From assembly GCF_022341425.1 (NCBI RefSeq), contig NZ_JABFUC010000003.1, forward strand, positions 62,001 to 126,000: DNA of 64,000 nt, written 5' to 3'. Position numbers and translations under genes: made by a program. This stretch comes from Billgrantia campisalis (GTDB lineage: Bacteria > Pseudomonadota > Gammaproteobacteria > Pseudomonadales > Halomonadaceae). Within the stretch, counting starts at the first letter, position 1, and each line of letters opens with the position of its first letter. Shown piece by piece: positions 56,132-64,000 of the stretch. The notes beneath the pieces are model-generated. The model made no database searches. It saw only the letters and a list, made by a program, of their open reading frames with translations, and was not told where the DNA came from.

Positions 56132-56839
56132 ATGGTGGATACAGGCTCCCGAGACACCTCCGCGCCGGAGGGCATGCAGGGCTTCGTCGCCGACTGGTCG
56201 GCGGAGCGGCGGGTGTTCAATGTCCCCTGGGGCAAGGCGATGATGTGGCTGTTCATTCTCAGCGACATCTTCATCTTCGCCTGCTTCCTGGTCGGCTACA
56301 TGGTGCTACGCATGTCCACCGTGGAGCCCTGGCCGGATGCCAGCGAGGTGTTCGCGCTGACGGTGGGTGGGCAGTCGATCCCGCTGCTGTTGATCGCCAT
56401 CATGACCTTCATCCTGATCTCAAGCAGCGGCACCATGGCGCTGGCGGTCAAGTACGGCTATGAAAAGAACCGCGGCATGACCACCGTGCTGCTGCTGCTC
56501 ACCGCGCTGCTCGGCACCCTGTTCGTCGGCATGCAGGCCTTCGAGTGGTACATCCTGATCAATGATGGGGTGCGGCCCTGGGGTAATCCCTGGGGGGCGG
56601 CCCAGTTCGGTGCGGTGTTCTTCCTGATCACCGGCTTTCACGGTACCCATGTGACCATCGGGGTGATCTTCATCCTGATCATGGCAGTCAAGGTCATGCG
56701 CGGCTCCCTGGACAGCCAGCGCCCCGGCTTTTTGACTGGCCGCAAGGGTCGCTACGAGATGGTCGAGACCCTGGGACTCTACTGGCACTTCGTCGACCTG
56801 GTGTGGGTCTTCATCTTCGCTTTCTTCTACCTGTGGTAG
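56132..56839 (+). CDS. cytochrome c oxidase subunit III (second of two)
   Basis: A 235-residue subunit III: GKAMMWLFILSDIFIFACFL (helix 1), LLGTLFVGMQAFEWY, FFLITGFHGTHVTIGVIFIL (the FHxxHV helix) and LGLYWHFVDLVWVFIFAFFY closing the chain. ATG 56132 follows AGGAGG. Having two subunit III-type genes side by side suggests that each contributes half of a composite subunit, or that one arose by duplication. Confidence 0.93.
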   Translation: MVDTGSRDTSAPEGMQGFVADWSAERRVFNVPWGKAMMWLFILSDIFIFACFLVGYMVLRMSTVEPWPDASEVFALTVGGQSIPLLLIAIMTFILISSSGTMALAVKYGYEKNRGMTTVLLLLTALLGTLFVGMQAFEWYILINDGVRPWGNPWGAAQFGAVFFLITGFHGTHVTIGVIFILIMAVKVMRGSLDSQRPGFLTGRKGRYEMVETLGLYWHFVDLVWVFIFAFFYLW

Positions 56840-56855
56840 ATGACGGGAGGCTGAC

Positions 56856-57173
56856 ATGGCGCATGACGACACTCAACAGCATCCGCTGCGCGTCTATCTC
56901 TGGGCTTGGCTGTGGCTGTTCATCCTGAGCGTGCTCTCCTACCTGGTGGATATCTCGGGGATCGAGGGCTTGCTGAAGTGGTCGCTGATCACGTTGTTCA
57001 TGCTGCTCAAGGCCGGGCTGATCGTCGCTTTCTTCATGCATATGATCTGGGAGCGCCTGGCGATCATCTATACGGTGCTGATACCGCCCGGGGTGCTGCT
57101 GTTTCTGGCCGGGCTGATGGCGCTGGAGTCGAACTACACCCTGGTGTCGCGCCTGACTTTCTTTGCCAATTGA
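56856..57173 (+). CDS. cytochrome c oxidase subunit IV (bacterial COX4 type)
   Basis: A 105-residue protein with three TM helices: LWAWLWLFILSVLSYLVD (about 13-30), LLKWSLITLFMLLKAGLIVA followed by FFMHMIWERL (the family's K-x-x-x-V-x-x-x-F-M-H-x-x-x-E pattern), and TVLIPPGVLLFLAGL. It is the last gene of the first cox operon and stabilises the complex. Confidence 0.88.
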   Translation: MAHDDTQQHPLRVYLWAWLWLFILSVLSYLVDISGIEGLLKWSLITLFMLLKAGLIVAFFMHMIWERLAIIYTVLIPPGVLLFLAGLMALESNYTLVSRLTFFAN

Positions 57174-57278
57174 TGCCGATGCCTGCTGGGTCATTTCGCC
57201 GGCGGTCGTGAAGGCCGAACGCCGCTGGGGTACCATGTGTCGCGGTGACATTTCAGCGAAGCGACAGGGACGTAGCCC

Positions 57279-58907
57279 ATGTATCAGCAGGCGCAGCGGG
57301 GCCTTCTCAAGGGAATGAGTCCCAGGGTCACTCTGGTGACCTTCGTAATCGTGGCGGTATCGCTGGTCTACGGGGCCTTCTATACCGAGCAGCTGGGGCG
57401 CGGGCTCGCGCTGATGCGCAGCGTGCTCGACCCCTTCCTGGAGTGGTACTACGTGCTGCTGGTGGCCTTCCTGCTGCTCTTTATGGTGTGGCTAGGGGTG
57501 GGCCGCTACAAGAACGTGCGCCTGGGGGCCGACTTCGAGCAGCCGGAGTTCACCTTCTTCTCCTGGGTGGCCATGCTGTTTGCCGCCGGTACCGGCGTGG
57601 GCATCCTGTTCTGGGCGGTGGCCCAGCCGATCCTGCAGTTTCAGGAGAATCCCTTTATCGCCGAGGGGATGACCCCGGACGCGGCGCGGGTGGCAATGCG
57701 CCTGACCTACTTCCACTGGGGGCTCAACGGGTGGGCGATTTTCTCCTTCGTGGCCCTGGTGCTGGCCTATTTCGCCTACCGTTGGCATCTCCCCCTGACC
57801 ATCCGTTCGGGGCTGCAGCCGCTGCTGGGGAAACGGGCCGAGGGGCCGCTGGGAGAGGCGGTGGATGTGCTGGCGGTGTTCGGCACGGTGTTCGGCATCG
57901 CCACCACCCTGGGGCTGGGCGTGCAGCAGATGAACGCGGGGCTGGGGGCGGTGTTCGGCCTGCCTTCGTCGCTGACCCTGCAGCTGATCGTGACCGCGGC
58001 GATCATGAGCGTGGCCACCTTCTCCGTGGTGTCGGGGGTCAAGCACGGGGTGCGGCTGCTCTCCGAGGCCAACTTCTGGCTGAGCATCGCGGTGGTGGTG
58101 TTTTTGCTGCTGTTCGGGCCCACCCAGTACCTGGTGGCCATCACCATCGAGTCGGCGGGGGACTACATCCAGAACCTGCTGGGCATGACCTTCCACACCA
58201 ACGCCACCCGGGACGACGGCTGGCAGGCGGAGTGGACGGTCTTCTTCTGGGGGTGGTGGCTGGCCTGGTCGCCCTTCGTCGGCATGTTCATCGCCCGGGT
58301 CTCGCGGGGGCGCACCTTCCGGGAGTTCGTGATGGGGGTGCTGCTGGTGCCCACGGTGATCACCGTGGTGTGGATCGGACTGTTCGGTGGCACGGCGCTT
58401 TACCACGAGCTGTTCGGCGTGGGCGGCATCGTCGCCGCCGTGGAAGAGGACGTGGCCACGGCGCTGTTCGCCACCATCGAGGCGATGGGGCTCGGCGCGG
58501 TGGGCACGCTGGTGTCGGCGGCGCTGGTGGTGCTGATCGGCACCTACCTGATCACCTCGGCCAACGCCGGAACCCTGGTGATCAATACCATCCTGGCCGG
58601 TGGCGACCCGGAGCCACCCACTGCCCACCGCCTGCTATGGGGCGGCCTGCTGGGCCTGTTGACCGCCGTGCTGCTGATGGCCGGTGGGCTGGAAACCCTA
58701 CAGGCGGCGGTGATCATGGCGGCGCTGCCGTTCTCGGTGGTGATCATGCTGATGATCGCCGGCCTGCTCAAGGCGCTGCATCGCGAGCGCTATGCGGCGC
58801 GTACCGGTGAGCGGGCGGAGGCCCCCCGCGAGCCCTGGGCCGATCTCGACGACGCCGGTGCCGAGCCGGTGCCGGTATCCGAGGACGAGGCCCATAAGCC
58901 CAACTGA
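57279..58907 (+). CDS. BCCT-family transporter (betaine/choline/carnitine type)
   Basis: A 542-residue transporter with 12 TM helices. The BCCT signature reads WTVFFWGWWLAWSPFVGMFI then ARVSRGRT near 325-350; the first-repeat loop is AAGTGVGILFWAVAQP, with Thr-Gly-Val instead of the Gly-Met-Gly of BetP-type Na+-coupled members. The acidic C-terminal tail (SEDEAHKPN) could sense osmotic state but is short. Uptake of glycine betaine or a related compound is expected in a halophile; the exact substrate and coupling ion are open. It has its own AGGGA site 105 bases after the cox operon. Confidence 0.9.
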   Translation: MYQQAQRGLLKGMSPRVTLVTFVIVAVSLVYGAFYTEQLGRGLALMRSVLDPFLEWYYVLLVAFLLLFMVWLGVGRYKNVRLGADFEQPEFTFFSWVAMLFAAGTGVGILFWAVAQPILQFQENPFIAEGMTPDAARVAMRLTYFHWGLNGWAIFSFVALVLAYFAYRWHLPLTIRSGLQPLLGKRAEGPLGEAVDVLAVFGTVFGIATTLGLGVQQMNAGLGAVFGLPSSLTLQLIVTAAIMSVATFSVVSGVKHGVRLLSEANFWLSIAVVVFLLLFGPTQYLVAITIESAGDYIQNLLGMTFHTNATRDDGWQAEWTVFFWGWWLAWSPFVGMFIARVSRGRTFREFVMGVLLVPTVITVVWIGLFGGTALYHELFGVGGIVAAVEEDVATALFATIEAMGLGAVGTLVSAALVVLIGTYLITSANAGTLVINTILAGGDPEPPTAHRLLWGGLLGLLTAVLLMAGGLETLQAAVIMAALPFSVVIMLMIAGLLKALHRERYAARTGERAEAPREPWADLDDAGAEPVPVSEDEAHKPN

Positions 58908-58973
58908 TCCTAAGCGTTGCCTGAAACGTCAGCATGCCCAGACAGTGTTTAGACAGAGCGTAGAGGGGGTGTC

Positions 58974-59336
58974 ATGCCGTTGATCATGGGAATGAGTGTG
59001 CTGCTGGCCTGCCAGTTTGCCGGGGAACTCCTGGCCCGGGGGCTGGCGATGCCGGTTCCCGGCCCGGTGCTCGGCATGGTGATCCTGCTGGTGGGGCTGG
59101 TGATCCGGGGGCGCGTGCCGGACAGCCTGCGGCTGACCGCCGAGGGGCTGCTGCGCTACCTGACGCTGCTGTTCGTGCCGGCGGGAGTGGGGCTGATGGT
59201 GCATGCGCGGCTGATTGGCATGGATCTGGTGGCGATCCTGGTGACCCTGGTGGTGTCTACCGCGCTGACCCTGGCGGTCACCGCCTGGGTGCTCGATCGT
59301 CTACGGCGCCGCATGCCTGGGGACCACGTCCCATGA
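58974..59336 (+). CDS. lrgA: CidA/LrgA-family membrane protein
   Basis: A 120-residue protein with four TM helices and the family core PVPGPVLGMVILLVGLVIRG near 27-46, then LLFVPAGVGLMVH. It pairs with LrgB, with which it overlaps by 4 bases. These proteins are holin-like and in several bacteria transport pyruvate or affect autolysis. GAGGGGG precedes the ATG. Confidence 0.9.
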   Translation: MPLIMGMSVLLACQFAGELLARGLAMPVPGPVLGMVILLVGLVIRGRVPDSLRLTAEGLLRYLTLLFVPAGVGLMVHARLIGMDLVAILVTLVVSTALTLAVTAWVLDRLRRRMPGDHVP

Positions 59337-60064
59337 CCGTGGTGCCGCTGGACCAGCTCTGGGTCTACCTCTCCGGTCATCCGCTGCTCTCGCTGCTGGT
59401 CACCCTGCTGGCGTTCGCGCTGGCGGTGCGGATCAACCGCGCCCTGGGCGGCACCCCCCTGGTGCATCCGGTGACGCTGTCGATCGCCATGCTGATCGGT
59501 TTCCTGCTGCTGGTGGACATGGACTATGCCGCCTACTTCGAGGGGGCGCAGTTCATCCATTTCCTGCTGGGGCCGGCCACGGTGGCGCTGGCCATTCCCC
59601 TCTATGACCATCGCGAGCGCATTCGCCGCCTGCTGGGGCCGCTGCTGCTGGCCTGCGTGGTGGGCATCGTGACGGCGGTGGGCTCCACCCTGGGGCTGGC
59701 CCTGGCGCTGGGCGCCCAGCCCGAGACCCTGCTGACGCTGGCACCGCGCTCGGTGACTTCGCCCATCGCCATGGGCATCGCCGAGCAGATCGGCGGCATT
59801 CCCTCGCTGGCGGCGGGGCTGGTGCTGCTGACCGGTTCCATCGGCTGTGCGCTGGGGCCAGGGATCTTTCGCCTGCTGCGTATCCGGGATCCGGCGGTGC
59901 AGGGTTTTGCCCTGGGGCTCTCTGCCCACGGCTTCGGTACCGCCCATGCCTTTGCCCGAATCGGAGCAATGGCTGGCGCCTTTTCGGGGCTGGCCATGGG
60001 GTTGACCGGGCTGTTGACCGCCTTTCTGCTGCCGCTGCTGGTCAGGCTGTTCGGGCTGGGGTAG
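59333..60064 (+). CDS. lrgB: LrgB-family membrane protein
   Basis: A 243-residue LrgB protein with seven or more TM segments and conserved stretches HPVTLSIAMLIGFLL, GPATVALAIPLYDHR, APRSVTSPIAMGIAEQIGG and ALGLSAHGFGTAHAF. Translationally coupled to lrgA. The partners form one transport or holin-like system; the location between a BCCT transporter and a terminator does not tell the substrate. Confidence 0.92.
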   Translation: MTVVPLDQLWVYLSGHPLLSLLVTLLAFALAVRINRALGGTPLVHPVTLSIAMLIGFLLLVDMDYAAYFEGAQFIHFLLGPATVALAIPLYDHRERIRRLLGPLLLACVVGIVTAVGSTLGLALALGAQPETLLTLAPRSVTSPIAMGIAEQIGGIPSLAAGLVLLTGSIGCALGPGIFRLLRIRDPAVQGFALGLSAHGFGTAHAFARIGAMAGAFSGLAMGLTGLLTAFLLPLLVRLFGLG

Positions 60065-60130
60065 CCGTCGTAGGGGCTACGACGGCGGCGGTTTGGGCCG
60101 TCTTCGGGCGGCGCCCCGGCAGGGCGCCGC
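60064..60130. terminator. two hairpins between convergent genes
   Basis: First hairpin 60064-60086: GCCGTCGTAG-GGG-CTACGACGGC, starting in the lrgB stop codon. Second 60108-60130: GCGGCGCCC-N5-GGGCGCCGC. They lie between lrgB and the minus-strand gene ending at 60151, so each can end one transcript; neither has a long U-tract. Confidence 0.65.
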
Positions 60131-60150
60131 AGGATACCGGGGCAGGGCGG

Positions 60151-60507
60151 TTAGATCTCCTCCCAGATGCGCTGGCGGAAATCGTTGGGCAGGTTGGCGA
60201 CGTGGTGCATGCGCTGCATCTGGTGGTCGGCCATCTCCTTGGCGATGTTCTGGTAGCACGCGCTGACCTTGCTGGGGTCACCGTTATGGGTATCGTAGCA
60301 TTGGGCCAGACGTTCGCTGGCCTCGGCCATCGCCTTCAGGAAGAGGGCCTCCTGGTGCATGACCTCCGACACGCTTTCCATCCAGGCCAGCTGCATGCGG
60401 GTCATGGGGTTGATGCCCTGCATCCACTGCTGGCTCCACCACTCCATCATCGGGTTCCCGTTGTCCAGTCCGGGAGTGGTGACGCTGTCGGGCTTGCTAT
60501 TGCTCAT
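60151..60507 (-). CDS. 118-residue helical protein, phasin-like in appearance
   Basis: A Met/Gln-rich, mostly helical protein (PMMEWWSQQWMQGINPMTRM; MESVSEVMHQEALFLKAMAE; ASERLAQCYDTHNGDPSKVS) without signal peptide or TM segment. The Trp-rich NPMMEWWSQQW opening and long amphipathic helices recall polyhydroxyalkanoate granule proteins, but no PHA gene is visible and the match is only impressionistic. It is divergent from the DUF2970/cox operon, sharing an intergenic region that carries a perfect FNR-type site. Confidence 0.55.
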   Translation of the reverse strand: MSNSKPDSVTTPGLDNGNPMMEWWSQQWMQGINPMTRMQLAWMESVSEVMHQEALFLKAMAEASERLAQCYDTHNGDPSKVSACYQNIAKEMADHQMQRMHHVANLPNDFRQRIWEEI

Positions 60508-60624
60508 GTCGAACTCCTATGCCTCCTGTTGCTTGCTGGGGGCGGTCAAGGGGTGGCTAACCACTAGCAGTATAGGCCAGTCCCCCTGGCGGATTGCACG
60601 CGAAGGGCCTTGTCGGTCATGCCG

Positions 60625-60638
60625 TTGATGCACATCAA
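60625..60638. promoter_or_regulatory. perfect FNR/ANR-type binding site
   Basis: TTGAT-GCAC-ATCAA matches the FNR/ANR consensus TTGAT-N4-ATCAA at every fixed position. It lies 77 bases upstream of the DUF2970 start and about 118 bases upstream of the divergent minus-strand gene at 60507, so it could control either transcript in response to oxygen. Confidence 0.75.
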
Positions 60639-60714
60639 TATGCGTTGATTTCGCCCGCCGCCGGTGGCTGTGCCATGCTGAGCTTACCCACTCCTCAGCG
60701 GCGGAGCCTTGCCC

Positions 60715-60888
60715 ATGTGGACTGTGATCAAATCAGTGCTGGCGGCCTTTTTCGGCGTGCAGAAGGAGCAGCAGCGCCGTGAGGATTTCGAGCAGGGGCG
60801 TCCCGGGGCCTTCATCGTCACCGGCCTGGTGATGGCCGCCTTCCTGGTGGGGATCCTCGCCTTCGTGGCGATCTTGGTATCGCGCTGA
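60715..60888 (+). CDS. DUF2970 small membrane protein
   Basis: A 57-residue protein beginning WTVIKSVLAAFFGVQKEQQR (DUF2970 signature) followed by REDFEQGRPGAFIVTGLVM and a single hydrophobic helix to the C-terminus. The family is often found beside cytochrome c oxidase genes and may be a small oxidase-associated protein; function is unknown. It is 187 bases before subunit II of the second cox operon. Confidence 0.85.
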   Translation: MWTVIKSVLAAFFGVQKEQQRREDFEQGRPGAFIVTGLVMAAFLVGILAFVAILVSR

Positions 60889-61074
60889 TCGCGTGGCGTC
60901 CTGACTTGCGTTGACTGGTGCGTTAGCCAGCCGCCACGGCGCTGCTTCGCTTTTCACTTCTATACTCATTCCGCAAGCGGCGACTCTCCACGGCTCTGCA
61001 TGAGTGCCCCGCTCCCTGACCCTCGGGGCTGCCGCTGCCCATGACAACGACAACATCACAATCGGGAGGCGTCG

Positions 61075-62193
61075 ATGCGCACTCTGCTCGTCTGGCTGGC
61101 GGGGGCGTTGTCCCTTGCCGGCTCGAGTCAGGCGGCTCTGGCCAGCGGCTGGAACATGCCGGTGGGGGTCACCGACCTCAGTCGCGAGATCTACAATCTG
61201 CACATGACCATCTTCTGGATCTGCGTGGTCATCGGGGTGATCGTGTTCGCGGTGATGTTCTATTCGCTGATCCGCTACCGCCACGCCAAGGGGGCCAAGG
61301 CCGCCAACTTTCACGAGAACACCACCGTGGAGGTGATCTGGACGGCGATTCCGCTGCTGATCCTGGTGGGCATGGCGGTTCCCGCCACCGCGACGCTCAA
61401 GAAGATGTACGACACCTCGGACGCCGAGCTCGACGTGATGGTCACCGGCCAGCAGTGGCGCTGGCACTACGAGTACCTGGGGGAAGACGTCGCCTTCACT
61501 TCCAACATGAGCACCCCGCGGGCGCAGATACGTGGCGACGAGCCGTTCGGCGAGAACTACCTGCTGGAGGTCGACCAGCCACTGGTGCTGCCGATCAATC
61601 GCAAGGTGCGCTTCCTGTTCACCGCAGATGATGTCATCCACGCCTGGTGGGTGCCCGACTTCGCGGTCAAGCAGGACACCATTCCGGGCTTCATCAACGA
61701 GAACTGGGTGCGGATCAACGAGCCGGGCATCTACCGCGGCCAGTGCGCCGAGCTGTGCGGCAGGGATCACGCCTTCATGCCGATCGTGGTGCACGCCATG
61801 GAGGAGGACGACTTCGATACCTGGCTGGCCGAGCGCAAGGAGGCCGCCGCCGAGGAGGCGCTGGGCGTCGAACGCGAGTGGCAGAAGGAGGAGCTGATGG
61901 AGCGCGGCGAGGCGGTCTATGCCAGCATCTGCGCCTCCTGCCACCAGCCTGACGGCGAGGGCTCTCCGCCGGCCTTCCCGGCCCTGGCGGGCAATCAGCG
62001 CATGCTAGAAGACCGTGAATGGCACACCAACGTCATTATCGATGGCGTATCCGGCACGGCGATGCCGGCGTTTCGCAGCACTCTGAATCCGGTCGAGCTG
62101 GCGGCGGTGGTCACCTATACCCGCAACGCCTGGGGCAACGATACCGGCAGCGAGGTGCAGCCCTCGACGATTGCCCAGCGGCTCGGGCAGTGA
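61075..62193 (+). CDS. cytochrome c oxidase subunit II with one C-terminal haem c domain
   Basis: A 372-residue caa3-like subunit II. A signal peptide (cleavage near LASGW) is followed by two TM helices (near 43-65 and 90-108) and the CuA domain with GQCAELCGRDHAFM near 221-234. Residues 270-372 are a cytochrome c domain with CASCHQPDGEG near 286-296 and a Met-containing loop SGTAMPAF. It passes electrons from the haem c to CuA and then to subunit I. Unlike the first operon's subunit II, which has two haem motifs, this has one. Confidence 0.94.
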   Translation: MRTLLVWLAGALSLAGSSQAALASGWNMPVGVTDLSREIYNLHMTIFWICVVIGVIVFAVMFYSLIRYRHAKGAKAANFHENTTVEVIWTAIPLLILVGMAVPATATLKKMYDTSDAELDVMVTGQQWRWHYEYLGEDVAFTSNMSTPRAQIRGDEPFGENYLLEVDQPLVLPINRKVRFLFTADDVIHAWWVPDFAVKQDTIPGFINENWVRINEPGIYRGQCAELCGRDHAFMPIVVHAMEEDDFDTWLAERKEAAAEEALGVEREWQKEELMERGEAVYASICASCHQPDGEGSPPAFPALAGNQRMLEDREWHTNVIIDGVSGTAMPAFRSTLNPVELAAVVTYTRNAWGNDTGSEVQPSTIAQRLGQ

Positions 62194-62269
62194 GTCCCCG
62201 GCGCCATGACGCCGGGGCGGGCGCCGCGCCCCGCGCCAGGATGATAACAATGACAGATGGAGATTCTTG

Positions 62270-63904
62270 ATGGCCCCTAAGGTACCTCCCCAGCCCTCCC
62301 TCGAACAGAGCAGCACGGCCACGGCGGCGGGTCACGGCCTGGCTCATGCCGCCCCGCCCAAGGGCATCCTGCGCTGGCTGCTGACCACCAACCACAAGGA
62401 GATCGGCTCACTCTATCTGATCTTCTCGCTGATCATGTTCTTCATCGGCGGGATCTTTGCGCTGGTGGTACGCGCCGAGCTCTATCAGCCCGGGATGCAG
62501 CTGATACAGCCCGAGTTCTTCAATCAGATGACCACCATGCATGGCCTGATCATGGTCTTCGCGGCGGTGATGCCGGCCTTCACCGGCCTGGCCAACTGGA
62601 TGATCCCGCTGCAGATCGGGGCGCCGGACATGGCCCTGCCGCGGCTTAACAACTTCAGCTTCTGGCTGCTGCCGGTGGCCTTCATCCTGCTGCTGTCAAC
62701 GCTGTTCATGCCGGGAGGCGGGCCCAACTTCGGCTGGACCTTTTATGCACCGCTCTCCACCACCTATGCGCCGCCGTCGACGACGATCTTCATCCTGTCA
62801 CTGCACATCGCCGGGATCAGCTCGATCCTGGGGGCGATCAACATCATCGCCACCATCCTCAACATGCGCGCCCCGGGGATGCGCATGATGGATATGCCGC
62901 TATTCGTCTGGACCTGGCTGATCACTTCCTTCCTGCTGATCGCGGTAATGCCGGTGCTGGCCGGGGTGATCACCATGATGTTGATGGACATCAACTTCGG
63001 CACCAGCTTCTTCGATGCCGCCGGCGGGGGGGACCCGGTGCTGTTCCAGCACCTGTTCTGGTTCTTCGGCCACCCCGAGGTCTACATCATGATCCTGCCG
63101 GCCTTCGGCATCGTCTCGGCGATCATTCCCACCTTCGCGCGCAAGCCGCTGTTCGGCTACGCCTCCATGGTCTATGCCACGGCCTCCATCGCCATCCTGT
63201 CGTTTCTGGTTTGGGCGCACCACATGTTCGTAGTGGGGCTGCCGCTGGCCGCCACGCTGTTCTTCATGTACACCACCATGCTGATCGCGGTGCCCACCGG
63301 GGTGAAGGTGTTCAACTGGATCACCACCCTGTTTCGCGGCTCGATCAGCTTCGAGCCGCCGATGCTGTTCGCGCTGGCCTTCGTGGTGCTGTTCACCATC
63401 GGCGGATTCTCGGGGCTGATGTTGGCGATCGCTCCGGCCGACTTCCAGTATCACGACACCTATTTCGTAGTGGCCCACTTCCACTATGTGCTGGTGCCCG
63501 GGGCGGTGTTCGCGATCATGGCCGGGGTTTACTACTGGCTGCCCAAGTGGACTGGCCACTATCCCCATGAGCGTCTCGCCCAGTGGCATTTCTGGCTGTC
63601 GGTGATCGGCGTCAACCTGACCTTCTTCCCGATGCACTTCTCGGGGCTGGCCGGCATGCCGCGGCGGATTCCCGACTATGCCCTGCAGTTCGCCGATTTC
63701 AACCTGGTGTCGAGCCTGGGCGCCTTCCTGTTCGGTTTCTCCCAGCTGCTGTTCGTGGCGGTGGTGATCCTCTGCGTGCGCGGGGGCAGGAAGGCGCCGG
63801 CCCAGGCCTGGGACTACGCCGAGGACCTGGAGTGGACCGTGCCGAGCCCCGCCCCGCTGCACACCTTCGAGACGCCGCCGACCTACCAGCGTCCGGCGCA
63901 CTGA
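62270..63904 (+). CDS. ctaD: cytochrome c oxidase subunit I (second cox operon)
   Basis: A 544-residue aa3-type subunit I. Key motifs: TMHGLIMVF (haem ligand), [20 protein letters not shown] (D-channel Asp and Asn), [19 protein letters not shown] (CuB His/Tyr and Glu), WAHHMFVVG and [12 protein letters not shown]. It is closer to mitochondrial-type CtaD than the first-operon copy. ATG 62270 has GGAG 7 bases upstream; a TTG just before it is not needed. Downstream is a ctaG-like start. Confidence 0.96.
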   Translation: MAPKVPPQPSLEQSSTATAAGHGLAHAAPPKGILRWLLTTNHKEIGSLYLIFSLIMFFIGGIFALVVRAELYQPGMQLIQPEFFNQMTTMHGLIMVFAAVMPAFTGLANWMIPLQIGAPDMALPRLNNFSFWLLPVAFILLLSTLFMPGGGPNFGWTFYAPLSTTYAPPSTTIFILSLHIAGISSILGAINIIATILNMRAPGMRMMDMPLFVWTWLITSFLLIAVMPVLAGVITMMLMDINFGTSFFDAAGGGDPVLFQHLFWFFGHPEVYIMILPAFGIVSAIIPTFARKPLFGYASMVYATASIAILSFLVWAHHMFVVGLPLAATLFFMYTTMLIAVPTGVKVFNWITTLFRGSISFEPPMLFALAFVVLFTIGGFSGLMLAIAPADFQYHDTYFVVAHFHYVLVPGAVFAIMAGVYYWLPKWTGHYPHERLAQWHFWLSVIGVNLTFFPMHFSGLAGMPRRIPDYALQFADFNLVSSLGAFLFGFSQLLFVAVVILCVRGGRKAPAQAWDYAEDLEWTVPSPAPLHTFETPPTYQRPAH

Positions 63905-63935
63905 CTGCCCACGGAGGCATGACGAGGAGAAGGCC

Positions 63936-64000
63936 ATGAGCCGGATCGAGATGGGAAACGACGACCAGCGCAGCGCGATTCGCCGCACCGTGTGGCGCAG
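63936..64000 (+). CDS. ctaG: probable cytochrome c oxidase assembly protein CtaG (5' end only)
   Basis: Twenty-one codons, starting MSRIEMGNDDQRSAIRRTVW, are visible before the edge, after a GAGGAGAAGG ribosome site 31 bases past ctaD. CtaG (Cox11-type) inserts copper into CuB and is usually encoded right after ctaD with a basic, Arg-rich N-terminus of this kind. Identification rests mainly on position. Confidence 0.6.
   Translation, partial: MSRIEMGNDDQRSAIRRTVWR

Noticed and set aside
57492..58628. 378-residue minus-strand ORF within the BCCT gene
   Set aside because: Antisense shadow of a clear transporter gene; His/Gln/Gly-rich without domain.

Overview
The window looks like a chromosomal segment of a moderately halophilic gammaproteobacterium of the Halomonas type. 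The support is a GC-rich sequence, a PilA/PilB-PilC-PilD-CoaE-YacG locus, an MvaT-family nucleoid protein, a BCCT osmolyte transporter, TAXI-type TRAP uptake and two aa3-type cytochrome oxidase operons. Species assignment is inference; no rRNA is present. The only RNA gene seen is one tRNA-Pro(GGG).

Region 1 (1-24360) is catabolic and almost entirely on the minus strand. It holds the start of a FadB-like bifunctional enzyme, a DmdC-like acyl-CoA dehydrogenase, a cupin, a decayed zinc alcohol dehydrogenase and a LysR regulator. An SdsA-like alkylsulfatase, a coniferyl-type aldehyde dehydrogenase, a GMC alcohol oxidoreductase and an acyl-CoA ligase follow. Together these could turn an alkyl sulfate into alcohol, aldehyde, acid and acyl-CoA. 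Upstream in the same direction are a MalT/AlkS-type (LAL) regulator and a four-gene envelope block: MMPL/RND permease, YCF48-type beta-propeller, DUF1329 and DUF1302. A TetR gene is divergent from that block. I infer the block moves or senses a hydrophobic substrate for the enzymes beside it. The region ends in a rearrangement scar where a broken SulP permease remnant abuts the last 60 codons of etfA.

Region 2 (24361-31450) is a second minus-strand catabolic operon: TAXI solute-binding protein, fused TRAP permease, an enoyl-CoA hydratase fused to a degenerate dehydrogenase domain, and two acyl-CoA dehydrogenases. It probably serves uptake and beta-oxidation-like breakdown of an unidentified carboxylate.

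Region 3 (31600-44840) is housekeeping and pilus biology: the tRNA hydroxylation protein TrhP (YegQ), a DUF4258/DUF2283 pair, a Lon-like protease with a USP gene, a Tus-like protein translationally coupled to YacG, CoaE, PilD, PilC, PilB and a divergent pilin. A 14-copy 7-bp tandem repeat abuts the pilD ribosome binding site. After pilA comes a REP-associated transposase (RAYT) bracketed by two copies of the same 28-base palindrome, with a RelE-toxin remnant inside.

Region 4 (44840-52200) holds an Aer-like chemoreceptor, an unusually short PAS chemoreceptor, a CigR-like protein, MvaT, a Rob-like AraC regulator and small hypothetical genes. One of these resembles the MvaT oligomerisation segment. 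The tRNA is also here.

Region 5 (52200-64000) is respiratory: a first cox operon whose subunit II carries two c-type haem motifs, a BCCT transporter, lrgAB and a small minus-strand helical protein. A perfect FNR/ANR-type site precedes a DUF2970 gene and a second cox operon, which runs off the right edge into a probable ctaG.
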